From Ascarosepion bandense (Eukaryota; Mollusca; Cephalopoda; Sepiida; Sepiidae): a stretch of 64,000 nt of DNA. Position numbers and translations under genes: made by a program. Below the pieces are notes generated by a model that worked only from the letters and a program-made list of their open reading frames with translations, was not told where the DNA came from and did no database searches. Below are positions 50,460-62,096 of the stretch, one piece after another. Numbering within the stretch: position 1 is the first letter of the stretch; every line of letters begins with the position of its first letter. Location: NCBI GenBank assembly GCA_037127315.1, contig JBBBDQ010001270.1, positions 51,001-115,000 of the forward strand. The letters are read 5' to 3'.

Positions 50460-53400
50460 TAGATGTCCTTATACCGAAAAATTCACCTTATTTATTGAAT
50501 GACCCTCGTAGATGTCCTTATACCGAAAAATTCACCTTATTTATTGAATGACCCTCGTAGATGTCCTTATACCGAAAAATTCACCTTATTTATTGAATGA
50601 CCCTCTTAGAAGTCCTTATACCCGAAAAATTCACTTTCTTTATTGAATGACCCTCGTAGCAGACCTTATACCAGTAAATTCAATCATTTATTGAATGACC
50701 GTAGATGTCCTTTATACCGAAAATTCACCTTATTTATTGGAATGACCCTCTTAGAAGTCCTTATACCGAAAAAATTCACTTTATTTATTGAATGACCTCA
50801 GAAGTCTTTATACCGAAAAATTCACCTATTTATTGAATGACCCTCGTAGATGTCCTTATACCGAAAAATTCACCTTATTTATTGAATGACCCTCGTAGAT
50901 GTCCTTATACCGAAAAATTCACCTTATTTATTGAATGACCTCTTAGAAGTCCTTTATACCGAAAAATTCACTTTATTTATTGAATTGACCTCGTAGAAGT
51001 CTTTATACCGAAAAATTCACTTTATTTATTGAATGACCCTCGTAGATGTCCTTATACCTGAAAATTCACTCCTTTATTGAAATTAATCCTTCTTAGAAGT
51101 CCTTATACCGAAAAATTCACTTTATTTATTGAATGACCCTGTAAGTTCCTTTTATACCGAAAAAATTCACTTTATTTATTGAATGACCTCCTCGTAGAAG
51201 TCTTTATACCGGAAAATTCACCTTATTTATTGAATGACCCTCGTAGATGTCCTTATACCGAAAAATTCACTCCATTATTGAATGACCTCTAGAAGTCCTT
51301 ATACCGAAAAATTCACTTATTTATTTGAATGACCCTCGTAGAAGTCTTTATACCGAAAAATTCACTTTATTTATTGAATGACCCTGTAGATGTCCTTATA
51401 CTGAAAAATTCACCTTATTTATTGAATGACCCTCTTAGAAGTCCTTATACCGAAAAATTCACTTTATTTATTGAATGACCTCGTAGAAGTCTTTATACCG
51501 AAAAATTCACTTTATTTATTGAATGACCTCTCGTAGAAGTCTTTATACCGAAAAATTCACCTTATTTATTGAATGACCTCGTAGATGTCCTTATACCGAA
51601 AAATTCACCTTATTTATTGAATGTGCGGACCCTCTTTAGAAGTCCTTATACCGAAAAATTCACTTTATTTATTGAATGACCTCGTAGAAGTCTTTATACC
51701 GAAAAATTCACTTTATTTATTGAATGACTCTCGTAGATGTCCTTAGCGTACCGAAAAATTCACCTTATTTATTGAATGACCCTCTTAGAAGTCCTTATAC
51801 CGAAAAATTCACTTTATTTATTGAATGACCCTTCGTAGAAGTCTTTATACCGAAAAATTCACTTTATTTATTGAATGACCTCGTAGAAGTCTTTATACCG
51901 AAAAATTCACCTTATTTATTGAATTAACCTTCGTAGATGTCCTTATACCGAAAAAATTAATCTTATTTATTGAATGACCCTCTTAGAAGTCCTTATACCG
52001 AAAAATTCACTTTTATTTATTGAATGACCTCGTAGAAGTCTTTATACCGAAAAATTCACTTTATTTAGTTGAATGACCCTCGTAGATGTCCTTATACCTG
52101 AAAATTCACCTTATTTATTGAATGACCCTTAGAAGTCCTTTATACCGAAAATTCACTTTATTTATTGAATGACCCTCGTAGGGAAGTCTCCTATACCGAA
52201 AAAATTCACTTTATTTATTGGAATGACCTCAGAAGTCTTATACCGAAAAATTCACCTTATTTATTGAATGACCAGAAGTCCTTATACCGAAAAATTCACT
52301 TTATTTATTGAATGACCTCGTGAAGTCTTTTATACCAAAAAATTCACCTTACTGAGTCTCGCAGATGTCCTTGAACGAAAAATTCACCTATTTATTAGTG
52401 ATCCTCGTAGATGTCCTTATACCGAAAAATTAATTCTATTTTATTGAATGACCCTCTTAGAAGTCCTTATACCGAAAAATTCACTTTATTTATTGAATGA
52501 CCCCCAGAAGTCTTTATACCGAAAAATTCACTTTATTTATTGAATGACCTCGTAGATGTCCTTATACCGAAAAATTCACCTTTTTTATTGAATGACCCTC
52601 TTAGAAGTCCTTATACCGAAAAATTCACTTTATTTATTGAACATCCCCGTAGAAGTCTTTATACCGAAAATTCACTTATTTATTGAATGACCCTCGTAGA
52701 AGTCTTTATACCGAAAAATTCAATTCTTATTTATTGAATGACCCTCGTAGATGTCCTTATACCGAAAAATTCACCTTATTTATTGAATGACCTCTTAAAG
52801 TCCTTATACCTCCGAAAAATTCACTTTATTTATTGAATGACCCTCGTAGAAGTCTTTATACCGAAAAATTCACTTTATTTATTGAATGAATTCCTGTAGA
52901 AGTCTTTATACCGAAAAATTCACCTTATTTATTGAATGACCCTCGTAGATGTCCTTATACCGAAAAATTCACCTTATTTATTGAATGACCCTCTTAGAAG
53001 TCCTTATACCGAAAAATTCACTTTATTTATTGAATGACCCTCGTAGAAGTCTTTATACCGAAAAAATTCACTTTATTTATTGAATGACCTCCTCGTAGAT
53101 GTCCTTATACCGAAAAATTCACCTTATTTATTGAATGACCCTCTTAGAAGTCCTTATACCGAAAAATTCACTTTATTTATTGAATGACCTCGTAGAAGTC
53201 TTTATACCGAAAAATTCACTTTATTTATTGAATGACCCTCGTAGAAGTCTTTATACCGAAAAATTCACCTTTATTTATTGAATGGACCCTCGTAGATGTC
53301 CTTTATACCGAAAAATTCACCCTTATTTATTGAATGACCTTCTTAGAAGTCCTTATACCGAAAAATTCACTTTATTTATTGAATGACCCTCGTAGAAGTC

Positions 53401-56400
53401 TTCATAACAAAATTACACTTTATTTATTGAATGACCCTCGTAGATGTCCTTATACCAAAAATTCACCTTATTTATTGGAATGACCCTCTTAGAAGTCCTT
53501 ATACCGAAAAATTCACTTTATTTATTGAATGACCCTCGTAGAAGTCTTTATACCGAAAATTACAATTTTATTTATTGAATGACCTCGTAGATGTCCTTAT
53601 ACCGAAAATTCACCTTATTTATTGAATGACCCTCTTAGAAGTCCTTATACCGAAAAATTCACTTTATTTATTGAATGACCTCGTAGAAGTCTTTATACCG
53701 AAAAAATTCACTTTATTTATTGAATGACCTCGTAGAAGTCTTATACCGAAAAATTCACCTTATTTATTGAATGACCCTCGTAGATGTCCTTATACCGAAA
53801 AATTCACCTTATTTATTGAATGACCCTCTTAGAAGTCCTTATACCGGAAAAGTGTAAATTCACCTTTATTTATTGGAATGACCTTCGTAGATGTCCTTAT
53901 ACCGAAAAAATTCCATCTTATTTATTGAATGACCCTCTTAGAAGTCCTTTATACCGAAAAAATCTACTCCTATTTATTGAATGACCGTAGATGTCCTTAT
54001 ACCGAAAAATTCAATTTATTTATTGAATGACCCTCTTAGAAGTCCTTATACCGAAAATTCACCTTATTTATTGAATGACCCTCGCAGATGTCCTTATACC
54101 GAAAAATTCACCTTATTTATTGAATGACCCTCTAAAAGTCCTTATACCTGAAAAAATTCACCTTTATTTATTGAATAATCCTCGTAGAAGTCTTTATACT
54201 TTATTTAATTGAACAACTTTCGTAGAAGCCTTGCCACCGGTACCTTTATTTATTTAGCACGACTGTAGATGTCCTCTTTTATACCGAAAAAATTGCATCT
54301 TTATTATTTTGAACAGACCTTCAGAAGTCCTTATACCGAAAAATTCACTTTATTTATTGAATGACCCTCGTAGAAGTCTTTATACCGAAAAATTCAATTT
54401 TATTTATTGAATGACCCTCGTAGATGTCCTTATACCGAAAAATTCACCTTATTTATTGAATGACCCTCTTAGAAGTCCTTATACCGAAAAATTCACCTTA
54501 TTTATTGAATGACCTCACAGAAGTCTTTATATCGAAAATTCACTTTATTTATTGAATGACCCTCGTAGAAGTCTTTATACCGAAAAATTCACCTTATTAT
54601 TAAGAATGACCCTCGTAGATGTCCTTATACCGAAAAATTACCCATTATTGACACCTTAGAAGTCCTTATACCGAAAATTTACTTTATTATTAAATGACCC
54701 TCGTAGAAGTCTTTATACCGAAAAATTCACTTTATTTTATTGAATGACCTCGTAGATGTCCTTATACCGAAAAATCTTACCTTTTTATTGAATGACCTTC
54801 TTAGAAGTCTTATACACTGGAGAAAAAATTCACTTTATTTATTAATGACCCTCGTAGAAGTCTTTATACCGAAAAATCTCACTTTATTTATTGAATGACC
54901 TCGTAGAAGTCTTTATTACACGAAAAATTCAATCTATTTATTGGAATTAATCTCTTCGTAGATGTCCTTATAACGAAAATTCACCTTATTTATTGAATGA
55001 CCTTCGGAGAAGTCCTTATACCGAAAAATTCACTTTATTTTATTGAATGACCTCGTAGAAGTCTATACCGAAAATTCACTTTATTTATTGAATGACCCTC
55101 GTAGATAGTCCTATACCGAAAAATTCACCTTATTTATTGAATGACCCTCTTAGAAGTCCTAACGAAAAATTCACTTTATTTATTGAATGACCCTCGTAGA
55201 AGTCTTGTACCGAAAAATTCACTTCTTATTTATTGAATGACCTCGTGAAGTTCGTATAACGAAAAATTCACCTTATTTATTAATGACCTCGTAGATGTCC
55301 TTATACCGAAAATTATCTGTTTATTGAATGACCCTCTTAGAAGTCCTTATACCGAAAATTCACTTTATTTATTGAATGCATTGACCCTAGAAGTCTTTAT
55401 ACTGAAAAATTCACCTTATTTATTGAATTAATGTAGATGTCCTTATACCTTGAAAAATCTGTCTTATTTATTGAATGACCTCTTGTGAAGTCCTTATACC
55501 GAAAAATTCACCTTATTTATTGAATGCACCGTAGATGTCCTTATACCGAAAAATTCACCTTATTGAATGACCCTCTAAAGTCCTTATGCCTGAAAAATTC
55601 ATCTTATTTTATTGGAATGACCCTCGTAGATGTCCTTATACCGAAAAATTCACCTATTTATTGAGCAGACCTCTTAGGAAGTCCATACCGAAAAAATTCA
55701 ATTCCTATTTATTGAATGACCCTCGTAGAAGTCTTTATACCGAAAATTCACTTTATTTATTGGAATGACCCTCTGTAGATGTCCTTATACCGAAAAATTC
55801 ATCTTATTTATTGAATGACCTCGTAGATGTCCTTATACCGAAAAATTCATCTTATTTTATTGAAACGACCTCTAGAAGTCCTTATACCGAAAAATTCACC
55901 TTATTTATTGAAATTAACTTCGTAGATGTCCATACCGAAAATTCACTCATTTATTGAATATCCTCTAGAAGTCCTCATACCGAAAAATTCACCTTTATTT
56001 ATTGAATGACCCTCGTAGATGTCCTTATACCGGAAAATTCACCTTATTTATTGAATGACCCTCTTAGAAGTCCTTACATCGAAAAATTCACCTTTATTTA
56101 TTGAATGACCTCGTAGATGTCCTTATACCGAAAATTCACCATTTATTGAATGACCCTCTTAGAAGTCCTTATACCGAAAAATTCACCTTATTTATTGAAT
56201 GACCTCTGTAGATGTCCTTATACCGAAAAATTCACCTTATTTAATGAATGACCTCTCTTAAAGTCCTTATAATTGGAAAATTCACCTTATTTATTGAATG
56301 ACCCTCGTAGATGTCCTTATACTCAGTAAACACCATTACGAATGACCTCTAGAAAGTCCTTTATAATTGGAAAAAATCACCTTATTTATTGAATGACACT

Positions 56401-56404
56401 CGTA
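50460..56404 (+). repeat. 49-bp satellite made of the mariner terminal repeat
   Basis: About 120 units (5.9 kb at ~49 bp). Unit: GA(T/A)GTCCTTATACCGAAAAA, TTCACCTTATTTATTGAATGACCCTCG, TA. This equals the outer 47 bp of the mariner right terminus plus its TA target, and phase continues without a break from the element end at 50459. Variants GATGTCC/GAAGTCC/GAAGTCT and CACCTT/CACTTT alternate in blocks, suggesting higher-order units. The first units are near perfect; later ones carry many 1-5 bp indels. No frame survives; small ORFs such as 55586-55768 are chance. Confidence 0.95.
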
Positions 56405-56524
56405 TATTTAGCCATGCATTGTACGTACGAGTTTCGCTTGAGATACGTGTTTAGTTTCTCTCAATAATCGCACAAGGTAGAGGCCTCTCTGGAAGAACAC
56501 CCGTTCATCGTGATAGGTCAATAC

Positions 56525-56792
56525 CAGGGTTCTATAGCTCAAGTTTACCGCAGAAATTAATGGTAACCTACTGCAGGAAAATCTTTTACCCAGCCAGTCA
56601 TGTCTATTTCGAGACATGATCGCCCAATCGTGTATCACGTGTGAGTTAAACAGTAAGACAGATTGGGTTCTATAGTCCTGGTTGGTAACCAGTTTACCAC
56701 AGAAAGTAATGGTAGCCTACTGTGGGAAAATCTTCTGACCAGTTAGTCATGTCCCTTTTAAGACATGACACTTAACTGACTGACTGACTTTT
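56525..56792 (+). mobile_element. Two SINE-A 3' halves in tandem
   Basis: GGGTTCTATAG...GTGTATCACGTGTG (56529-56643) then AACAGTAAGACAGATTGGG...CACTTAACTGACTGACT (56648-56790). Both lack the head. GTCATGTC...GACATGA hairpins are visible in each. Confidence 0.75.
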
Positions 56793-56867
56793 GGAGTCGT
56801 ACACTTATATCTTTACATCATCAGCCCCGGGGAGGCTTTGTGATGTTTCCATGATTGTATACCCCGA

Positions 56868-57480
56868 AGAAACAGGTAAGAATAACCCCCGCTCTTTATC
56901 TCAGTGCTCTCGAAAGGCTCCAAAGGAGAATCAGTAATGAGATAGGTACCGATTTGGCAGTTCGACTCCAGCCACTTTTCCACCGACGGGATGTGGCTTC
57001 CCTCTGTCTGTTCTATAAATATTTTCATGGTTTCTGCTCCGACGAACTTAAGACAGTAGTGCCCCTGACACATGAGTTTACTCGTGCAACCAGACTGGCA
57101 ACTGGGTCCCACCCATTCACAGTTAGATCAACCAAATACACCCGACAATTTAATTCCATCAGCTTCTTTTCTCGCACTTCCATATTCTTGCTTTCCTGAT
57201 AGCTACAACCTCCAGGAATTTAAATGCAATGTCAATACCCATCACTTAACCACTTGACTCTAGTTCTTTCTGAATCACCCTGTATATCTTTTCCTTTCTC
57301 TCCACCTCTGCAACTGTCATCACACCTGTATTCCCATCCTTCTCTTGCCCCCTTCTCTGACACCCCCTGTAACTGGTTCGTCTTTCTCTTTACTATCCTC
57401 CCATCTAATCTTTTTCTCTCATGGAGCCCCCTGCGTATCAGTGGCGGTACCGCCTTGCTTTGGGTGAAACTATTAAAAGT
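56868..57480 (+). mobile_element. Jockey-like LINE 3' end
   Basis: 114-residue frame (56855-57199) with RLQRRISNEIGTDLAVRLQP, RRDVASLCLFYKYFHGFCSD, TRATRLATGSHPFTVRSTKY, then a ~20-bp deletion (the LWNSLP codons are lost: TCGCACTTCCATATTCTTGC) and the 3' UTR to GCCTTGCTTTGGGTGAAACTATTA. (TA)n follows. Confidence 0.85.
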
Positions 57481-57499
57481 ATATATATATATATATAAG

Positions 57500-57765
57500 G
57501 CTTAGTACTGAAAAATGTGTGAAGGATTCATTTTAAATATGTAAAACCAGACGTAACATGAAATGAATGATTTATTCAAATTAAATATTAACTAATTTTT
57601 TTTCACTATTTAATTAGATGCCCTTTCCCAGATATGGAATCCTGGAGTTTTCCATCCCTCCTACATGCAGCTGTCTTCACCATATATGTTTAAAAATTAT
57701 CAGAGTATACTGTTGCGCATATCATTTACATTAAGTATTTTCTTATCCACGTAATGTAGTCATTT
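57500..57765. other. AT-rich, no gene seen
   Basis: No repeat family recognised. Confidence 0.4.
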
Positions 57766-57767
57766 TT

Positions 57768-58030
57768 AGTGCAGTTGATACCAGTTGAATTCGTTGCATT
57801 CACTTACTCGCTAATAGCCTTGGGAAAGGTATGAATCCATCTATTCTCCTTCCACTTGTGGATTAGATAGCAGGACAGATTGAGTTTCATAACCTTGGTT
57901 GGCAACTAGTCTACAGCAGAAATTAATGGTGACCTACTGCGGGAAATCTTCTAACCAGTCAGTCATGTCTCTTTCGAGACATGATCACCCAAGCGTGTAT
58001 CACGTATGGCACTTAACTGACTGACTGATA
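57768..58030 (+). mobile_element. SINE-A, head shortened
   Basis: AGTGCAGTTGATACCAGTTGAATTCG shows a deletion that removed the B-box stretch; core and tail complete to CACTTAACTGACTGACTG. Confidence 0.8.
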
Positions 58031-58298
58031 TTGTAACGTACGATTTCTCACATAGATATATTATTTTACACTTTAAATCAATTTAATGAGCAGAGTTCCT
58101 CAGGAATTTTGTCTCCAGCCTATCTTTTAGTAAATTTAACGAGCAGGGTTTTTCAGGAAAAATTTGACAAACATAAAAGTTTGTTTGTGATTTTAGATAG
58201 CCGTTAAAGAAGATCCTTGCAAATAAATCTGACCACCCAAAATCTGTCTGGGCGGTCCCCTTTTCTCGTTGGTGTAACACAAGTAAATATAAAGGAGT

Positions 58299-58745
58299 TT
58301 GTTTGTTTGTTTTTGAGGCTTAACGACCTATCAATCCTTATGGGATCATTTTAAGATCATAACCAGTGATTTTAGGTAAGGTTATTTTATTTTTACAACG
58401 TTTTTCTTTTCACGATTCATTGGGATTTGTTTTTTAAAAGCAGGGTCCCCAAGTCCTACCCTTGTTATTTAACCCATAACTGGAGGGAATGGACGGATTA
58501 ATACCTTTCCCAAGGGTACCAGTGCTTAAGTGAATGCAGGGTATTCAACGGAAATTCGAACTAGGCTCACCTATTTCTCTTTCCGAGCCGATATCCACTG
58601 CACCACAACGCACATTCGTCACTATACGCTTACAGCACCTGGTATTCCCAAACGGTCACCCATCTAAGCACTGACCAGGCTCAATGTTGCTTAACTTCGG
58701 TGATCGAGCGAGAACCGGTGTATTCAACGTGATAGGCCGTAAGCT
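58299..58745 (-). mobile_element. 5S/tRNA composite SINE with 11-bp target duplication
   Basis: Reverse strand: 5S-like head GCCTATCACGTTGAATACACCGG...GGGAATACCAGGTGCTGTAAGC (58745-58625), tRNA-like core (GCGTTGTGGTGCAGTGG, GTTCGAATTTCC), tail with GGACTTGGGGACCCTGC and a long T-rich end. TATAAAGGAGT at 58288-58298 and 58746-58756 is an exact duplication. Monomeric head, unlike 47244-47879. Confidence 0.9.
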
Positions 58746-58964
58746 TATAAAGGAGTGGTGTGTCCATCAGCTAGTATACATATAAGTGGTTAGTAAGAGA
58801 GTCAGGCGTCAGTTAGGGAAACGGCCAAGCGTGTCTGAAACAGCCAGCAGTGAGTGAGACGGTAAAGCAGTAAGTATATCGGTGTCTTTTTTTTCGTCAT
58901 CAGAAGTTAGTGAGATACCAAAAGTTCGCTTTCTTGATGCAGAAGGAAGACATTGTCGATTTAA

Positions 58965-59038
58965 GTGAGAACTCGTATATATATACATATATATATATAC
59001 GAGTTCTCACTGAGAATTAGTGATTAAAACTGAGTATA

Positions 59039-59134
<96 letters not shown>

Positions 59135-59154
59135 AAAATATACTCAGTTTTAAT
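58965..59154. repeat. Two adjacent hairpins around microsatellites
   Basis: AGTGAGAACTCGTATAT and its complement (58965-59012), then ATTAAAACTGAGTATATTTTTACA and its complement (59023-59154) enclosing (CA)n(TA)n. Confidence 0.8.
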
Positions 59155-59159
59155 CCGAG

Positions 59160-59990
59160 ATTATGGACAGTATGGTTAAATAAAATAAAGACAATAGGAA
59201 AACTATTTTTTGTTTCTTCCCAACTAATGTCTTGAAAAGTATTTGTCGTTATTCTTTGTTGACGTCAATCACGACATTTAGCCGTCCTTGGATGTCACCA
59301 CTGCTGAATCGCATCATCAGAATATCGTAGATCACTCACTATCGAAAATGATTAAATTTTTTTCTTTTTTCATAGTGGGTCATCCAATAATTGTTTCCTG
59401 TCCGCAGTTAACGCCGCAAGGCGTTTTAATTTAGAACAACCTGAAAATACTGCCTGGAGTCATTTTAATTACTGACTGATGCTGGAAAGTCAGCTTCGAC
59501 TATTATTGGCATTGATTAAACCTCGCTAATTACGACACATCCTACAGGTATGGATTGTGCTGGTGGATTCTGCAACATATTGTTGTATATTACATCTGGA
59601 CAACGACGAGATAAACGTATATGTAAGAGTATAAACTCATATTTCTGTTCTTCGAAGGTGACGTTTGTATGAATGAGGAGAGCAGTCGGGTAGACTTCGC
59701 GCACACAAAGGAGCAGTCGGGAGTCAGAAACCAGCGGGAGTCACTTCAGCCAAATTCCTAGACTTTATATATTTTAAAACTTTCTCACGATCCACATGGC
59801 CACGCCACTTCAATCACGCAATGCTTGTTTTCCATTGGTCACGGCTTACACCCGCGCAATATTGCTTTTCCGGTTGTCATTTTGTTGACTTTATCTACGG
59901 CCGGATGTATCTGTCAACCTCATCCACCGGTTCATCGCCGTTCAAGGTAATATATTACAATATCACAGGTTAGCAGTTTCTGAAATATCT
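59160..59990 (-). promoter_or_regulatory. Low-repeat interval with promoter-like words on reverse strand
   Basis: Reverse strand has GACCAATGG (CCAAT box, about 59837), then AAATATATAAAG (TATA-like, about 59768) some 65 bp downstream. A CRE-type TGACGTCA is at 59260-59267. It could be a decayed LTR or the 5' flank of an unrecognised gene; the 62-residue frame at 59516-59704 downstream has no known motif. No target duplication was found. Confidence 0.3.
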
Positions 59991-60151
59991 ACGCTAATGA
60001 TTTTATTTAAAAAAAATAGTAAACATATTTCTGAACACGCGATTAGATAAGTACTGGTAATGCTTCAGAATAAAAAAAACGGTTAAAATGTAATAAGTGA
60101 AGACACATTTGTCAAGAACAGTATCCTCATTGGCAATGACAAGAGCCGAAT

Positions 60152-60460
60152 TAGTCAGTTAAGTGCCATACGTGATACACGCTTGGGCGATTATGTCTCG
60201 AAAGAGACATGACTGACTGGGTAGAACATTTTCCAACAGTAGGTTGCCATTACTTTCTGCGATAGATTGGTTGCCGATCAAGGCTATAGAACCCAGTCTG
60301 TCCTGTTATTTAACCCATAACTAGAAGGAATAGACGGATTAATACCTTTCCCAAGGGTATTTGCGCGTAAGTGAATGCAATGAATTCAACAGGAATTCGA
60401 AATCGCCTCCCCGATTTCTCTTTCTGAGTCGATATCCACTGCACCACAACGCACATCCAA
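60152..60460 (-). mobile_element. SINE-A, full length with target duplication
   Basis: GTCAGTTAAGTGCCATACGTG... to CACTGCACCACAACGCACAT on the forward strand. AGCCGAAT occurs at 60144-60151 and 60461-60468, flanking the unit. Confidence 0.85.
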
Positions 60461-60490
60461 AGCCGAATATAAATCCAATTTTTCATTCTA

Positions 60491-60560
60491 TTGTGAATAC
60501 GTCTTCTCAGCGGAGGGCCGGATGTGGCTCGCGGCCCGGGGGTTGCTGGCCGCTGGTCTA
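60491..60560 (-). mobile_element. hAT-type terminal fragment
   Basis: GGCCGGATGTGGCTCGCGGCCC followed by GGGGGTTGCTGGCCGCTGG resembles the 3' end of animal hAT transposons, whose terminal repeat is CAGxGGTxxGCAACC (here CAGCGGCCAGCAACCC on the reverse strand). Only one end is visible. Confidence 0.4.
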
Positions 60561-60981
60561 GAGTATTCCCAGAATGTCATTATACCTCACCTTATTCAGG
60601 CTGTTCTCATGGCAAAAGTTAGTCATATAAAAGAAAGGTTTGGATTGAAAATAAACGGCTTAAAAATGTTAAAGTGAGGAGATGATACAGTGCTGATAGC
60701 AGACACGGAAAGGAAACTACAAGACCTCCTAGAGAAGGTAGCTGAAGAAAGGCCTACATATAAACTATAAGAAAACTGAATGCATGGTAAAAAGATGAGC
60801 CCGAAATGTTAATTACAAGTCAAAGATTCTAAAACCAAAAGTGTGCAGAAATTTGAATAAGTGTTCTAACAGTGAACAGAAAGTGCGACACTGAGATCCG
60901 GAAGCAAATTGGCATAGCCAAAGATGCATTCCAGAAGCTGAGTAAAGAACTGAGAAACAGGAAAATTGCGCTGGAAAAAAG

Positions 60982-61434
60982 AACCCTAACACTAACCCCT
61001 AACCCTAACACTAACCCCTAACCCTAACACTAACCTCTAACCCTAGCTCTAACCCCTAACCCTAACACTAACCCCTAACCCTAGCTCTAACCCCTAACCC
61101 TAACACTAACCCCTAACCCTAGCTCTAACCCCTAACCCTAACACTAACCCCTAACCCTAGCTCTAACCCCTAACCCTAACACTAACCCCTAACCCTAGCT
61201 CTAACCCCTAACCCTAACACTAACCCCTAACCCTAACACTAACCCCTCCCTAACCCTAAGCTCCCTAACCCCTAACCCTAACACTAACCCCTAACCCTAA
61301 CACTAACCTCTAACCCTAACACTAATCCCTAACCCTAGCTCTAACCCCTAACCCTAACACTAACCCCTAACCCTAACACTAACCCCTAACCCTAGCTCTA
61401 ACTCCTAACCCTAACCCTAACCTAGAGTAATGGA
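60982..61434 (+). repeat. Interstitial telomere-like tract with 31-bp higher-order unit
   Basis: About 450 bp of CCCTAA and variants (CACTAA, CCCCTAA, CTCTAA, CCTAGCT). A 31-bp unit TAACCCTAACACTAACCCC + TAACCCTAGCTC repeats several times. It lies inside an RTE ORF: left junction GGAAAAAAGAA, right junction GAGTAATGG. The intact RTE reads GAAACAAAGAAGAGAGTACTGG there, so only about 2 bp were lost. Confidence 0.95.
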
Positions 61435-61746
61435 TTGTTATATGGTGTCTGTGTTTCAATATGGTAGTGAATGCTGGACAATCTCCTCAAAGAAGAAGGA
61501 GAGACTTGAAGCAGCCAAAATATGGTTCTACAGAAGCATGCTGAGGATATCATGGATTGAACATGCGAGAAATGATGCGTTTTGAAGAGGATGGAAACGA
61601 AAGGGAAACTAATACTTAACGTTAGGAAAGGAAAGTTTAAGTTCCTGTGATAAGTAATGAGGAAGGAATACTTGGAGAATCTGATACTTACATGTCAGAT
61701 AGAGGGAAAGCGAGACAGGGGATAGCAACGCGTAACATACTTGATG

Positions 61747-61887
61747 GGCTGGGCATCTCGGTGTGGTGTAATGGTTAGAAAGTGTGTCTCGCTAAAACCT
61801 ATTACAATTAAGTAGTGAGTTTGATTCTCACTGGGTGCCCCGTTCTTTCGGCCTTCTGCTGCATCTAAGCTGCGCTTAGAAAATCAC
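61747..61887 (+). mobile_element. tRNA-derived SINE or tRNA retropseudogene with 11-bp target duplication
   Basis: CATACTTGATG occurs at 61736-61746 and 61888-61898 around a 141-bp insert within the RTE copy. The insert is a tRNA-like 5' part plus a 47-bp tail (GTTCTTTCGGCCTTCTGC...). One copy in this window. Confidence 0.85.
61751..61840 (+). tRNA. tRNA-like head of the insertion
   Basis: Acceptor strands GGGCATC and GGTGCCC pair in full (one G-U). A box TGGTGTAATGG follows GGTG; the T arm GTGAG-TTTGATT-CTCAC is perfect. Between them about 30 bp do not give a clean anticodon arm and may include a class II-type variable arm. Derived from a tRNA gene; not a confident functional tRNA. Confidence 0.55.
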
Positions 61888-62096
61888 CATACTTGATGCG
61901 CTTGAGTAAATGGATAGTAGAGCAGGGTTTGGGAGGGGCTAACAAGAGAAAGCGTGTTAAAAGCTACAAGGGATAGGAAGATGTGGAAGACCATGATCGG
62001 TAATATCGCATTCTTGAAAACGTAATAATAAAAACAAAAACAAAAAACGTTTCAACATAAGCAAGCAGACGACACACTTGACAATGACAAAATCCT

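Larger units (their letters stand above)
60600..62030 (+). mobile_element. RTE LINE copy split by telomeric tract and SINE
   Basis: RTE words in order: GATACAGTGCTGATAGCAGACACGGAAAGGAAACTAC (RT palm, ADDTVLIADTE), AAAGTGCGACACTGAGATCCGG, GCAAATTGGCATAGCCAAAGATGC, then the telomere-like tract, GAATGCTGGACAATCTCCTC, GTTCTACAGAAGCATGCTGAGG, GGAAAGCGAGACAGGGG, a tRNA SINE, then the 3' end. Frame broken throughout. Confidence 0.8.

Noticed and set aside
50460..56404. Regular short units considered as a CRISPR-like array
   Set aside because: There are no unique spacers: units are contiguous, and the context is eukaryotic. They match the mariner terminus.
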